Source of the DNA: Promethearchaeota archaeon Loki_b32
GTDB lineage: Archaea; Asgardarchaeota; Lokiarchaeia; Sigyniarchaeales; SOKP01
Reading direction: 5' to 3'
Assembly (NCBI GenBank): GCA_005223125.1
Contig: NJBH01000012.1
Location: 1-64,000, forward strand
DNA length: 64,000 bases
In this document: piece after piece, positions 7,960 through 17,267 of the stretch
Numbering within the stretch: position 1 is the stretch's first letter
How the letters are laid out: every line of letters starts with the position of its first letter
The notes under the pieces: model-generated
Told to the model about the DNA's origin: nothing
What the model saw: the letters and a program-made list of their open reading frames with translations, nothing else
The model's database searches: none
Position numbers and translations under genes: made by a program

Positions 7960-8985
7960 ATGTCTTTGAGTAATATTATTTTTTCAAGAGCCCCAGTTCG
8001 AATATGTGACATTGGTGGTTGGACAGATACTTGGTTTTATCCAAAGGGCGCTGTTTTTAATATTTGTATTGATCTCTTTAGTCATGTCAGGATTGTTCCC
8101 ATTAATACAGATAATATTAAAATTATTTCAGAGAATCTTAATTTACGAGTAGAAATCCAAGATATTCGCGAAATAGAGTACAATGGAAATCTTGATTTGT
8201 TGAAAGCGGCAGTAAAAAGGATGGGTATAAAAAGGGGGATAAATATCTATATTAATGCAGATGTTCCTCCCGGTTGTGGAACAGGTACTAGTGCTAGCGT
8301 ATCAGTGGCCTTAATTGCAGCACTAGCTCGTTTTTCTTCTAAGAACCTAACTCCAAGTGAAATAGCACAATTAGCTCATGAGCTTGAAATTGATGAATTA
8401 AACCTGGAAAGTGGTGTCCAAGATCAATATGCGGCTGCTTTTGGTGGAATAAATTTAATGGAAATCGATTACCCCTCAGTTAAAGTTTCTCAAATAAAAC
8501 TTGACGACGATATGGTGAGTCAACTTGAAAAACAAATAATTCTTGTTTATTTGAGTTCAAGAAGTTCAAATGAAATGCATAAGGGAGTAATTCAAAATTA
8601 TCAAAATAAAGATAATTCAACAATAAAATCTCTAGAAATCATAAAAAATTGTGCATTTGAAATGACTACTGCGATTAAATCGAAAAATCTTGATTTAATG
8701 GGGAAGATTATGAATAAGAATTGGGAAGCTCAAAAAAAATTGCATCCATCTATGATTAATCCTCTTATTAAAAAAGCTGAATATACAGCTAAGAAACATG
8801 GAGCAATTGGTTTCAAATTGAATGGTGCGGGAGGGGGTGGTTCAGCAACAATATTGGCGGACATTGGAGCTGAATATAAATTAAAAAGAAAATTAATTGA
8901 GGAAGGGTTTCAAATTCATTCTATCAAATTAAACTTGCATGGTGTTCAAACTTGGATGGATGAAAGTAATAACAATTTTAGTTAA
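7960..8985 (+). CDS. GHMP family sugar kinase
   Basis: A 341-residue kinase of the GHMP superfamily (galactokinase, homoserine, mevalonate, phosphomevalonate kinases). Visible motifs in order: N-terminal RAPVRICDIGGWTDTW, which resembles the sugar-contacting start in heptose-7-phosphate and fucose kinases; the ATP-binding glycine loop PPGCGTGTSASVSVALIAAL around 101-120; and the C-terminal motif NGAGGGGSATIL around 286-297. The start looks most like the D-glycero-D-manno-heptose 7-phosphate kinase (HddA) branch. It probably phosphorylates a sugar or sugar phosphate for surface glycan assembly; a sugar nucleotidyltransferase lies 5 kb downstream. Exact substrate not readable. Confidence 0.88.
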   Translation: MSLSNIIFSRAPVRICDIGGWTDTWFYPKGAVFNICIDLFSHVRIVPINTDNIKIISENLNLRVEIQDIREIEYNGNLDLLKAAVKRMGIKRGINIYINADVPPGCGTGTSASVSVALIAALARFSSKNLTPSEIAQLAHELEIDELNLESGVQDQYAAAFGGINLMEIDYPSVKVSQIKLDDDMVSQLEKQIILVYLSSRSSNEMHKGVIQNYQNKDNSTIKSLEIIKNCAFEMTTAIKSKNLDLMGKIMNKNWEAQKKLHPSMINPLIKKAEYTAKKHGAIGFKLNGAGGGGSATILADIGAEYKLKRKLIEEGFQIHSIKLNLHGVQTWMDESNNNFS

Positions 8986-9041
8986 ATCGGTTAAAAATTG
9001 AAAAGTTTGTGATTTTTATAGTTCTTTTTTAATTGTATATC

Positions 9042-9845
9042 ATGGGTATAAAAGATCAATCCCCTATCCGTTCAAAGATCAGAAGATCCTTTGATAATAC
9101 GGTAATTCACAACTTATTTATATTTAATAAATCTGGGATATGTTTTTATGGTAAGAATTTTACAAATTACTTTAATGTTGAAAAAAATTTAGTTTCACCC
9201 TTTATAACCGCCCTAATGTCTTTTTCCAAAGAAATGATTGGAAAAAAGTTTAAAACAATAGAAATGGGAGATGTAAAATTCGTAATTTTTGAAAAAGGAC
9301 CTATAATCTATAACATTTTGTGCGATTCAATTGAAAATGAAGCATTTTTAGAAGATATCGTTTTAAAGGTTAATAACCGACTTCGAGCATATATCAACAA
9401 AAATAAAATTAACATAGACGCAGAAATTGTATACGACAGTAAATTAAATGAAATACTTGATAATATCATAGATGATTCATTAAGTAGTGAATTCGATTTA
9501 AAAGTAGAACAAGAAATTATTGAATATATGAAAGAGATTACCTTAATAGAAGAACTTGACGGAATAATCCTTTTAACAAATAGAGGAAAAGTTATATATT
9601 CATCTTACAATAAATTAGATTTAAAAAATTTTCTAAAGGAAGTTGAATTTCGAGTTAAAATCTATAATAATTCGATATTAAAACTCTTTTATACATTTAA
9701 AGATAAACGATTTATTTTTTCAGAGTATGTTCAGAATAAATATTTTATAATTCTAGTTTTTGATTCTCATGTAAAATTTGGGATGGCTGAACATTATCTA
9801 ACCCGAATTGTACATTCTGTTAAAAAAATGCTTTCAAATTTATAA
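9042..9845 (+). CDS. Longin/roadblock-like two-domain protein (Asgard type)
   Basis: A 267-residue soluble protein from ATG 9042. It appears to contain two alpha-beta sandwich domains of the longin/roadblock sort. Domain 1 (about 20-110) opens with IHNLFIFNKSGICFYGKNF, a strand-turn-strand typical of longins, followed by a central strand pair and a final amphipathic helix. Domain 2 (about 165-265) has IEELDGIILLTNRGKVIYSS and ends in a long helix before the C-terminus. In eukaryotes such domains serve as platforms for small GTPases, and Asgard archaea encode many. A second, unrelated-looking longin-type gene lies at 13172. The fold is inferred from the strand and helix pattern only. Confidence 0.6.
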   Translation: MGIKDQSPIRSKIRRSFDNTVIHNLFIFNKSGICFYGKNFTNYFNVEKNLVSPFITALMSFSKEMIGKKFKTIEMGDVKFVIFEKGPIIYNILCDSIENEAFLEDIVLKVNNRLRAYINKNKINIDAEIVYDSKLNEILDNIIDDSLSSEFDLKVEQEIIEYMKEITLIEELDGIILLTNRGKVIYSSYNKLDLKNFLKEVEFRVKIYNNSILKLFYTFKDKRFIFSEYVQNKYFIILVFDSHVKFGMAEHYLTRIVHSVKKMLSNL

Positions 9846-10017
9846 ATGATTAATTTTGTTCTTGGTCTAATACCAATAGTTAAAATTTTTAAATGTTAAA
9901 ATCTTGATTAAATCTTACAGATTCCGAAATTTCAATTAACAATTATGTTTTATAAAAATCAAATTAAAAAATCTCCAAATATAATTAAAAAATAAATTTG
10001 ATGTTAGTGTAAGTATT

Positions 10018-10521
10018 ATGTCAAAAACAGAAGAAAATTTAAAAGTTGCATTTGCCGGAGAATCCCAAGCAAATCGCAAATATTTAGCATTTTCGGATAA
10101 AGCTGAGAAGGAAGGACTTCCACAGATAGCAAAAATCTTTAGAGCTGCTGCTGCAGCTGAAACTGTCCATGCCCATAATCATCTTAGAGTTCTTGGTGGA
10201 ATTAAAAGTACGAAGGAAAATATAAAAGCAGCGGTAGAAGGTGAACACTATGAATTTACAAAAATGTATCCTGAGTTCCTTGAAGATGCTAAAAACGAAG
10301 GCAATAAAGATGCTGAACGATCGTTTCATTTAGCAAATGAAGTAGAAAAAGTGCACCATAAACTGTATGAGGCTGCTCTTGAAGCCGTTGAGAATGGTAA
10401 AGATTTAGAAAAAAATGATGTATTTATATGTCCCGTTTGCGGATACACACATGAAGGAGAACCCCCCGAATTATGTCCCGTTTGTGGTGCAGCAAAAAAA
10501 GCCTTTAAAAAAATAACTTAA
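10018..10521 (+). CDS. Rubrerythrin
   Basis: A 167-residue peroxide-reducing non-haem di-iron protein. The N-terminal ferritin-like four-helix domain has the iron-ligand pattern (LKVAFAGESQANRKYLAF, AAAAETVHAHNHLRVLG, HLANEVEKVHHKLYEAAL with E..H motifs). The C-terminal rubredoxin-like domain from about 138 has two CPVCG knuckles (FICPVCGYTHEGEPPELCPV). This is the standard layout of anaerobe rubrerythrins, which detoxify hydrogen peroxide with electrons from NAD(P)H via rubredoxin or flavoproteins. It has its own promoter region (TATA-like TATAATTAAAAAATAAA upstream) and stands alone. The T-rich stretch after the stop separates it from the converging radical SAM gene. Confidence 0.96.
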   Translation: MSKTEENLKVAFAGESQANRKYLAFSDKAEKEGLPQIAKIFRAAAAAETVHAHNHLRVLGGIKSTKENIKAAVEGEHYEFTKMYPEFLEDAKNEGNKDAERSFHLANEVEKVHHKLYEAALEAVENGKDLEKNDVFICPVCGYTHEGEPPELCPVCGAAKKAFKKIT

Positions 10522-10539
10522 TTCTTTTTTTATTTTTAT

Positions 10540-12129
10540 TTAGATCGTCCAAGGACTATAACAATCTTTAAGTTTTAACAAGTATTCATTCAGATTGAAA
10601 TTTATTTCTTTCTCAGCTCTTTTTAGGGCTCCAAAAGTAGCTCCATTATTATAGTAGTTCAAAAGTAAATCTGAAACTGCTTGATTTCCTAAAGAAATCA
10701 TTGCTTGGAGTCTAGCATTCTTTATAATCAATTTTAAATTTTTAAATTTTATTTTTATAGAAGCTAATTCCTTTAGTTCTCTGACCAGTTTTTGATATTT
10801 TTTTGTTAATTCCTGTATATTATCTTTTAAATAGAAAGTGATCTCTTTTTCATAAGGAGTATTAAGTTTTGGAATAAAAGGATTAACATTAACTCTTAAT
10901 GAATTTCTAGTAAAACCAAGTTGATCTGCAATTTTTAATAGTCTAATTATATCATCAATGTTTTCTTCACTTTCACCTGGTAGCCCAATTAAAAAGTAAA
11001 ATTTTACATTTTTAATTTGAGATTCTCTAATTTGAGTTAAAACTGATATTATTTTTTCATTAGATATTTTTTTTCCAAGTTCAAATCTCAAACTTTCTGA
11101 ACCTGCTTCTGGTGCAATTGTAACTGTTTTAATGGCAGCTTTCTCTATTAATTGAATTACATCTGATGTTAAATGCTCAATTCGAATTGAGGGAATTGTT
11201 AATCTTATTCCATTATTAATTATTAGCTCACAAATTTGCTTAAATTGCGGATGAGATGAAACACAAGAACCAATCAAACTTATTGTATCGAAATTAGAAT
11301 AATTTATACCGTCCTCAATAACTTTCTTAATATTTTCATAACTTCTATTTCTGAATGGAGAATTATGAAAAGACGAGATACAGAATTTACATTTATAAGG
11401 ACATCCTCTGTTTATCTCAACAAAAAAATTATTTTGAAAAATTAACTTTTCTTTGGGATCATTGGAACTTAATTGAAATATTGGATTTGGTGAATCATCA
11501 AGATTCTTAAGAATTGCTCTTTTAACTTTATTATTTAGAGAAGGAATAAAGATTCCTTCTATTTGACTTATTTTATCTAAAAATTCTCTGTAATTTATTT
11601 TCTCATTTTTGTATTTCTTAAAGATTTGAAAAAATAATTTCAAATTACATTCTGAATCACCGATAAATAAAACATCAAAAATTTTACTAAAAGACATTGG
11701 ATTCGAGGTAACTACTGGACCCCCTCCTATTATAAGTGGTAATTTATGTTTTTCTAAGTCATTTCTTTTTTGACGCTCTTTAAAGCTCAACGGAATCTCT
11801 ACTTTATCTAAAATCCATAATATGTTTTTTAAATCATTTTCAAAATGAAATGAAAACCCCAATATATCAAATTCATTTGGTAACACCTTGTTTTCAATTG
11901 ATCGTAGCTGGTTTTTTGGAGAATAATCTTTAGAAGCAGGAAATTTTAACTTTACGCCCTCAGGTAAAAATATACGTTCACAAGCAATATCTTTAAAAGA
12001 ATTTATTAAAAAATAAAGAAGTCTAATAGAATATGAAGACATTCCAAGACTATAAACATTCGGATAAACAAGACCAAATGAAATATCAATTTTTCGCCAA
12101 TCTTTTATTATTATATTCTCAAAAATCAT
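10540..12129 (-). CDS. B12-binding-type radical SAM protein
   Basis: A 529-residue radical SAM enzyme. The N-terminal 200 residues resemble a degenerate cobalamin-binding Rossmann domain (IIGGGPVVTSNPMSFSKIFD, VLFIGDSE) without the B12 DxHxxG motif. The radical SAM core begins at EINRGCPYKCKFCIS with the CxxxCxxC cluster-binding motif, followed by SLIGSCVSSHPQ and the IAPEAGSESLR glycine region. A helical C-terminal extension follows. It is akin to archaeal radical SAM proteins of the MJ0865/MJ1487 type whose reactions are unknown. Converges with rubrerythrin; 43 bases downstream of the sirtuin gene, on the same strand. Confidence 0.85.
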   Translation of the reverse strand: MIFENIIIKDWRKIDISFGLVYPNVYSLGMSSYSIRLLYFLINSFKDIACERIFLPEGVKLKFPASKDYSPKNQLRSIENKVLPNEFDILGFSFHFENDLKNILWILDKVEIPLSFKERQKRNDLEKHKLPLIIGGGPVVTSNPMSFSKIFDVLFIGDSECNLKLFFQIFKKYKNEKINYREFLDKISQIEGIFIPSLNNKVKRAILKNLDDSPNPIFQLSSNDPKEKLIFQNNFFVEINRGCPYKCKFCISSFHNSPFRNRSYENIKKVIEDGINYSNFDTISLIGSCVSSHPQFKQICELIINNGIRLTIPSIRIEHLTSDVIQLIEKAAIKTVTIAPEAGSESLRFELGKKISNEKIISVLTQIRESQIKNVKFYFLIGLPGESEENIDDIIRLLKIADQLGFTRNSLRVNVNPFIPKLNTPYEKEITFYLKDNIQELTKKYQKLVRELKELASIKIKFKNLKLIIKNARLQAMISLGNQAVSDLLLNYYNNGATFGALKRAEKEINFNLNEYLLKLKDCYSPWTI

Positions 12130-12172
12130 ATGAAGAATAATGTTAAGATTAATTAGATAAAATAATATAACG

Positions 12173-12973
12173 CTAAGTATTCAAATCTCGATTTGCCTGA
12201 ATTTTTTTAATTTGTTCTACAATTAAAGGTAAAATAGTTCCCGTTTTATTATTAATAACAATTTCAGCTCGTTCATCTAAATATGTTGGCTCATCATTTA
12301 TGATTATTAATTTTCTTCCTTCACTTACAGTATATAAAGGTAAGTCACAGACAGGTGCAACCGAAAGAGAAGATCCGGCTATTAGCATGACATCTGTTTT
12401 TTTTGCTAAATCTATTGACATATATTTTTCAAAATTAGGTAAACTTTCTCCAAATAATACCACTGAAGGTTTTAAGGGTGTGGCACAGAAATCACATAAG
12501 GGAGGTAATTTTTTTTCCTTTTTCATTTTGCGTAGAAGTTGCTGTTTATTATAACTCGCACGACATCCTAAACAAGAAAACCTATTGATGTTCCCATGCA
12601 CTTCATATACTATAATAGACCCTGCTTTTTGATGTAGTTCATCAACATTTTGTGTTATGATCGCTTTAACAATATTCATTTTTTCAAGTGCAGCGATAGC
12701 ATAATGACCCGCATTTGGTTCGGCATTAAATAAAGTTGGGGCAATATCTTCAGCCATCTTCCAAAATTTGGAAGGATCATTTAGGAAAGATTGAATACTT
12801 CCATAAATTTCTGGTTTATATTTCGCCCATATTCCACTTTCACCTCTAAAGTCGGGAATTCCTGATTCTGTTGATATCCCTGCTCCGGTTAACACTACTG
12901 CATTTTTAGAATTTATGAGTAATTCAGCAGCTTTATTAATACTTTCTTTTTCTACTGGTTCTAATATCTCCAT
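12173..12973 (-). CDS. Sir2-family NAD-dependent protein deacylase
   Basis: A 266-residue sirtuin from ATG 12973 (a TTG six codons upstream is possible but gives no extra conserved residues). All landmarks are present: GAGISTESGIPDFRG for NAD binding at 30-44, TQNVDELH at 108-114, catalytic His126 in VYEVHGN, a zinc site made by Cys134, Cys137, Cys160 and Cys163, and GSSLSVAP near the end of the Rossmann fold. It removes acyl groups from lysine and in archaea acts on chromatin proteins such as Alba. It lies upstream of the radical SAM gene on the same strand. Confidence 0.95.
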   Translation of the reverse strand: MEILEPVEKESINKAAELLINSKNAVVLTGAGISTESGIPDFRGESGIWAKYKPEIYGSIQSFLNDPSKFWKMAEDIAPTLFNAEPNAGHYAIAALEKMNIVKAIITQNVDELHQKAGSIIVYEVHGNINRFSCLGCRASYNKQQLLRKMKKEKKLPPLCDFCATPLKPSVVLFGESLPNFEKYMSIDLAKKTDVMLIAGSSLSVAPVCDLPLYTVSEGRKLIIINDEPTYLDERAEIVINNKTGTILPLIVEQIKKIQANRDLNT

Positions 12974-13171
12974 TTTTAATTTAAATGTCAATGTTTAAGA
13001 TGTTAATGTATTTAATTTTAATAAAATTTATACTTATAGACTTAATCATTAAAAACTTCAAGGATCAATACATTTTCTTTGATATGAAATCAAAAAAAAT
13101 TAATATGTTCAATAATTCTATCAATCATAAAAGCTAATTATTTAACTTTTTACCTCCTACAAGGCTTTTCT

Positions 13172-14059
13172 ATGATCTCTGGTTTTACTGTTATTTTAGA
13201 AGATGACATTCTATATTGTTCTGATGAAAATAAATACAATTCGTTTGAAATTGTGTTATTTGTCGAAAAGCTAATGAAATTTTTTAAGTGGCGATTAAGA
13301 AACATCTGCTTTAAAAGTAAAAAAGTAGGCAAAGAAAGGATTATTGTTGAACATGTTATTACAAATGCTGGTCAGAATTTATTCTTCTGTGTCGTAGGCA
13401 GTTTTAGTGCAGGATCACAAGAAGCTTTTAAAATGTTAAAAGAATTCCGCAAGCAAGTTAATAACCAATACAAGGATCTTGCTCGATTAAAATTTGCTTC
13501 AGAGGAACCAACCTTTAATCAAGTGATTAATTTAATAGTAGAATATTTACAAGACAAATATTTAGAACCATTAGAAGAAGAAATAATCTATGAAAAACCA
13601 AACGATAATGGGCAAAATACAATATTATATGCAGGAATATCTGCTCAAGGATTACCTATAATCTCTAAATTATATGATAAAAATCTTTTAATGACTTTAG
13701 AAAAAGATAAAACAAGCGAAAATATTGAATTATTCACCTCAGATCTATCTGCTAAACTAGCAACCATTTCAATGAACACTTTAATCCGAACAAAAACAAA
13801 AATAAAAGAAATTCATTTAGATGATACTGTTAATAATAATAGTAAAAAAGTAATATTATTTGGAAATATTAATGGCTATTCAATAGATTTCATAGCTAAT
13901 GGTAATTTTTATAAAATAAAATCGATTTTTAAAAAACTAAAATCGAAAATGGTGTTAGATTCCGCTTTTCAAAATGATTTTTCGGGAGATTTAAGACCAT
14001 TTAAACATTTAAAATATTATCTTGATGAAGTTGTAAAAGAATTTGACCAAATATATTAA
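13172..14059 (+). CDS. Longin-like two-domain protein (second copy class)
   Basis: A 295-residue soluble protein. The start MISGFTVILEDDILYCSDEN looks like the first beta hairpin of a longin domain, and the following segment to about 120 alternates strands with a long helix (QEAFKMLKEFRKQVNNQY). A second domain begins at about 148 with TILYAGISAQGLPIISKLYD, again a hairpin typical of longin/roadblock proteins, and ends with helix KIKSIFKKLKSKM. The C-terminal tail is helical. Only the first residues resemble the protein encoded at 9042, so they are probably separate family members. It is 21 bases upstream of the sugar nucleotidyltransferase and may be cotranscribed with it. Fold assignment is by pattern only. 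Confidence 0.55.
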   Translation: MISGFTVILEDDILYCSDENKYNSFEIVLFVEKLMKFFKWRLRNICFKSKKVGKERIIVEHVITNAGQNLFFCVVGSFSAGSQEAFKMLKEFRKQVNNQYKDLARLKFASEEPTFNQVINLIVEYLQDKYLEPLEEEIIYEKPNDNGQNTILYAGISAQGLPIISKLYDKNLLMTLEKDKTSENIELFTSDLSAKLATISMNTLIRTKTKIKEIHLDDTVNNNSKKVILFGNINGYSIDFIANGNFYKIKSIFKKLKSKMVLDSAFQNDFSGDLRPFKHLKYYLDEVVKEFDQIY

Positions 14060-14080
14060 TTATATTTTTGAATTATTTTT

Positions 14081-15373
14081 ATGAAAGCTGTAATATTAGC
14101 GGCAGGAGAAGGAAAAAGACTTAGACCCATTACATCCTCCAGACCGAAACCAATGATACCTCTATTAGGAAAACCTCTCTTAGAACATACTATATTAGGA
14201 TTGCAAAATAATGGAATAAATCATATTTTACTAGTTGTTGGGTATAAACAAGAGATAATTAAGGAATATTTTGAAAAAATTGCCTTAGAGCTCAATATAA
14301 AAATTGAATATATCACTCAAAAAGAATATTTAGGTACTGCCCACGCGGCAAATTATGCCAAAAACTTCATCAAAAATGAACCCTTTTTGATAATGTATGG
14401 GGATCTGTTTGTTGATCCTGAAATTTTTAAAATTATTTTAAAGAAATATAGAGAAAATAAGTTTGAAGGGTTAATTACTTTATTAGAAGTAAATAATCCA
14501 CAAGATTATGGAATAATAACATTAAATTCTAAAGATTTAGTAAAAAAGATAATTGAAAAACCAACCCCTGACCAACATGCTGGAAATTTAGCTAATGCGG
14601 GGATTTATATATTTAATCAACTAATATTTTATGCTATTGAACAAACTCAAAAATCAATAAGAAATGAGTATGAATTTACGGATTCTATGGAAATACTTAT
14701 CAATAATTTTAATGGTAAAATTGTTGGTTGTACAATTAAGAACTATTTTTGGAATGATATTGGATTACCATGGCAATTGTTTGACGCTAACAAATTTCTT
14801 TTAGATAGGATGGAGAGTCAAATTATTGGTACAATAGAAGAGAATGTGAAGACTCAAGGGAATATATATTTAGGTGAGGGTTCTATTGTCAAATCCGGTT
14901 CATATCTTCAAGGACCATGTTATATAGGAGAAAATAACATTATAGGTCCAAATGCATTTATACGACCTTATACTTCAATTGAAAATAATTGTCATATAGG
15001 AATGTGTGAAATAAAAAATTCCTTAATCTTCTCTAACACTGCTATTCCACACTTTAATTATATTGGCGATAGCATAATTGGTCCAGATGTAAATTTGGGT
15101 GCTGGAACCAAAATATCAAACTTAAGATTTGATAATAAAAATATAAGAATGAAAATTAATGATAAGCTAGTTGATTCTGGCCGAAGAAAACTGGGGGCAA
15201 TCATGGGTCCTAATTCTCAAACAGGCATTAATGCAAGTATAATGTGTGGAAAAAAAATAGGCGAAAATTCAATTATAGGCGCTCATACGATAGTTAATGA
15301 AGATGTACCCCCTAATACACTATATTATCAAGATTCAAGTGGTAAGGTTCTAAAAAAAGTTAATCCATTTTAA
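14081..15373 (+). CDS. Bifunctional sugar-1-phosphate nucleotidylyltransferase/acetyltransferase (GlmU-like)
   Basis: A 430-residue two-domain enzyme. The N-terminal half is a nucleotidyltransferase: MKAVILAAGEGKRLRPITSS with the GxGxR(L/M)xPxT loop, KPMIPLLGKP, GDLFVDPE metal-site Asp, and EKPTPDQ. The C-terminal half from about 250 is a left-handed beta-helix of hexapeptide repeats (IYLGEGSIVKSGSYLQGP, IIGPNAFIRPYTSI) ending with an acetyltransferase-type tail. This is the archaeal GlmU-like form that makes UDP-GlcNAc or a dTDP/UDP sugar. It would supply glycans for surface glycoproteins. Either single activity could be lost; the signature residues of both domains are kept. Confidence 0.9.
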   Translation: MKAVILAAGEGKRLRPITSSRPKPMIPLLGKPLLEHTILGLQNNGINHILLVVGYKQEIIKEYFEKIALELNIKIEYITQKEYLGTAHAANYAKNFIKNEPFLIMYGDLFVDPEIFKIILKKYRENKFEGLITLLEVNNPQDYGIITLNSKDLVKKIIEKPTPDQHAGNLANAGIYIFNQLIFYAIEQTQKSIRNEYEFTDSMEILINNFNGKIVGCTIKNYFWNDIGLPWQLFDANKFLLDRMESQIIGTIEENVKTQGNIYLGEGSIVKSGSYLQGPCYIGENNIIGPNAFIRPYTSIENNCHIGMCEIKNSLIFSNTAIPHFNYIGDSIIGPDVNLGAGTKISNLRFDNKNIRMKINDKLVDSGRRKLGAIMGPNSQTGINASIMCGKKIGENSIIGAHTIVNEDVPPNTLYYQDSSGKVLKKVNPF

Positions 15374-15398
15374 TTTCATAATTCACTATCGTTTTAAT

Positions 15399-17159
15399 TC
15401 ATTGAATTACCATTTCAACATGTGGTTTTGCAGATTTTCTTTTTTTAAATTCACGTAATAATTTTGAAAATTTGAGTTGTTTATCTTGATAATTAAGTTC
15501 TTGGAATGCTTGTTCTTGGTAAGCAATAAATATTTTATTTGAAAATTCTTCCCAATCTCGACAAATTGCTAAGGTTTTTTCATCATTTCTGAGAAGACTG
15601 TCATGAGACATTAACCGGAGGAATTCTGATGAATATTCTTCAATTAGATCGGAATCTGCTCCTTTAAGTAAGTCACTACAAAATTGATCAGCAGGATACC
15701 AATCTTTAACTCTAGAAAAATCTCTATGGATCTGAGTGAGGAGTACGTTTCTTGGACCTTCCCATAATTCCATAATCAAAGAATCACGATGCAATCGAGG
15801 AAAAGATAAGAAATCTTCCATTATACCATGACCTCCAAAAAAGGAAATTGCTTTACGTATCATTGCTGGAGCTTCATCGGCTACTACTATTTTTTGCAGC
15901 ATTACTAACTCACGTAATCTGAAACGACGCTTACGTTCCTCAATATTATCAATTTTTTCTAATTCTCTAATTCCACTGATAAGTTTTTCATCAAAATGAA
16001 TGTATTCTGAATATACTTTAAATGTTCCAGCAGCGGTCCTCTTAGTGAAATGATCTAAATCATTTATCTGGTTAATCATTAATGGAAATGACGATATGGG
16101 AACTCCAAAAGCGGTTCTAAATTGTGAAAACAATACCGCTTCTCTTGCAACCCGTAAAGCACCAGCCGCCATTCCAAAAGCTACATGGAGCCTAGACAAT
16201 GACAAAACAATTCCAATAATATTAGCTAGTCCTTTTTCAAGAGGACCTATTGGATATGCTACTGCACCATTATATGTAATTTCAGCTGTTGGTAATTCTG
16301 CAGTTCCTAATTTTTGTTTAAGCCTATCAATAGTGAAAGAGTTCCTTATTTCCTTTTCTTTATTACCAGGAAGCCAGGAAGGAACGATAAATGCTGCAAC
16401 TCTAGTTGACGATTGCACTCCTATTGGTTTCGCTGTAACAATCCCATAATCAGCGTGCATTGCAGAACAGAAAAACTTTTGTCCATATATCCTCCAACAA
16501 TTTGAATATCCATCTGAGCCTTCTTCATTTTGAAAAACAGCTTCAACAAGATTAGCAGGAACATCACTCCCACCTTGAATCTCACTTACAAATTGTGCAC
16601 CTCTAGCATATTCACCTCTCTTTCCATCTCTAATATTATTGAGAATTTCTTTCGCTTCAAAGCTCAACGAATCCTCAAATTTTTGCATAAGCTCAACTGC
16701 TCCATGAGTACATGCTACAGGACACATGACTCCTGCTTCTCCATTCTCATATAACAAAAATATTTTAATAAATCTACTCCATGCTGTATTTCTTGTTGGA
16801 TCGAAAAGTCCAAGGCTAAATATTTCACGTTCTAAGATTTCAGTTTCTAAACATCTTTCTATACGATCAATTCGATGATTATGTGCATCGTAATGCTTGA
16901 CTTTTGTGACTTTTATTCTATTTTCAAGTTCATTAGCTTTATCAGCAAGATTGCGAAATCTAAAAGAGACATAATCTGACAAAGCACGTAGGTCTCTGTC
17001 TATTTTTTCAAATTCTTCTTGAGGGACATATTTTTTTACAAGTACTTGTAAAAACTCATCATCTCTATAGTAATTTAAATGATTTCTGACAAATAAAAAA
17101 TCATCAAAATTATATGGGTTATTTCGATTTCCTTCTTGAGCTGACATATTGTTCACCAT
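15399..17159 (-). CDS. Acyl-CoA dehydrogenase family protein (AidB-like)
   Basis: A 586-residue flavoprotein, longer than the usual 380 because of an N-terminal helical extension of about 110 residues and a C-terminal helical region. The core has the FAD-binding segments QFVSEIQGGSDVPANLVEAV and YGQKFFCSAMHADYGIVTAK, the helical VAFGMAAGALRVAREAVLFS with FRTAFGVPI, and the C-terminal catalytic-glutamate region MELWEGPRNVLL. The WEG motif and length match the AidB/DmdC-type branch rather than classical beta-oxidation enzymes. Substrate not inferable. It converges with the sugar nucleotidyltransferase and is followed upstream by the ribosomal protein pair; no second ETF-linked gene accompanies it. 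Confidence 0.88.
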   Translation of the reverse strand: MVNNMSAQEGNRNNPYNFDDFLFVRNHLNYYRDDEFLQVLVKKYVPQEEFEKIDRDLRALSDYVSFRFRNLADKANELENRIKVTKVKHYDAHNHRIDRIERCLETEILEREIFSLGLFDPTRNTAWSRFIKIFLLYENGEAGVMCPVACTHGAVELMQKFEDSLSFEAKEILNNIRDGKRGEYARGAQFVSEIQGGSDVPANLVEAVFQNEEGSDGYSNCWRIYGQKFFCSAMHADYGIVTAKPIGVQSSTRVAAFIVPSWLPGNKEKEIRNSFTIDRLKQKLGTAELPTAEITYNGAVAYPIGPLEKGLANIIGIVLSLSRLHVAFGMAAGALRVAREAVLFSQFRTAFGVPISSFPLMINQINDLDHFTKRTAAGTFKVYSEYIHFDEKLISGIRELEKIDNIEERKRRFRLRELVMLQKIVVADEAPAMIRKAISFFGGHGIMEDFLSFPRLHRDSLIMELWEGPRNVLLTQIHRDFSRVKDWYPADQFCSDLLKGADSDLIEEYSSEFLRLMSHDSLLRNDEKTLAICRDWEEFSNKIFIAYQEQAFQELNYQDKQLKFSKLLREFKKRKSAKPHVEMVIQ

Positions 17160-17267
17160 AAATCCTAATGTAAAAATAGTAAATAAATAGAATTGTAAAA
17201 TAATACTGATGTCTATTTAAATATAAGTTATGTAAATAAATAACTTATTTTCTTTCGCTAGAAATTT

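Noticed and set aside
16096-16449. 117-codon plus-strand frame
   Set aside because: Antisense shadow inside the AidB-like gene, which has all expected motifs.
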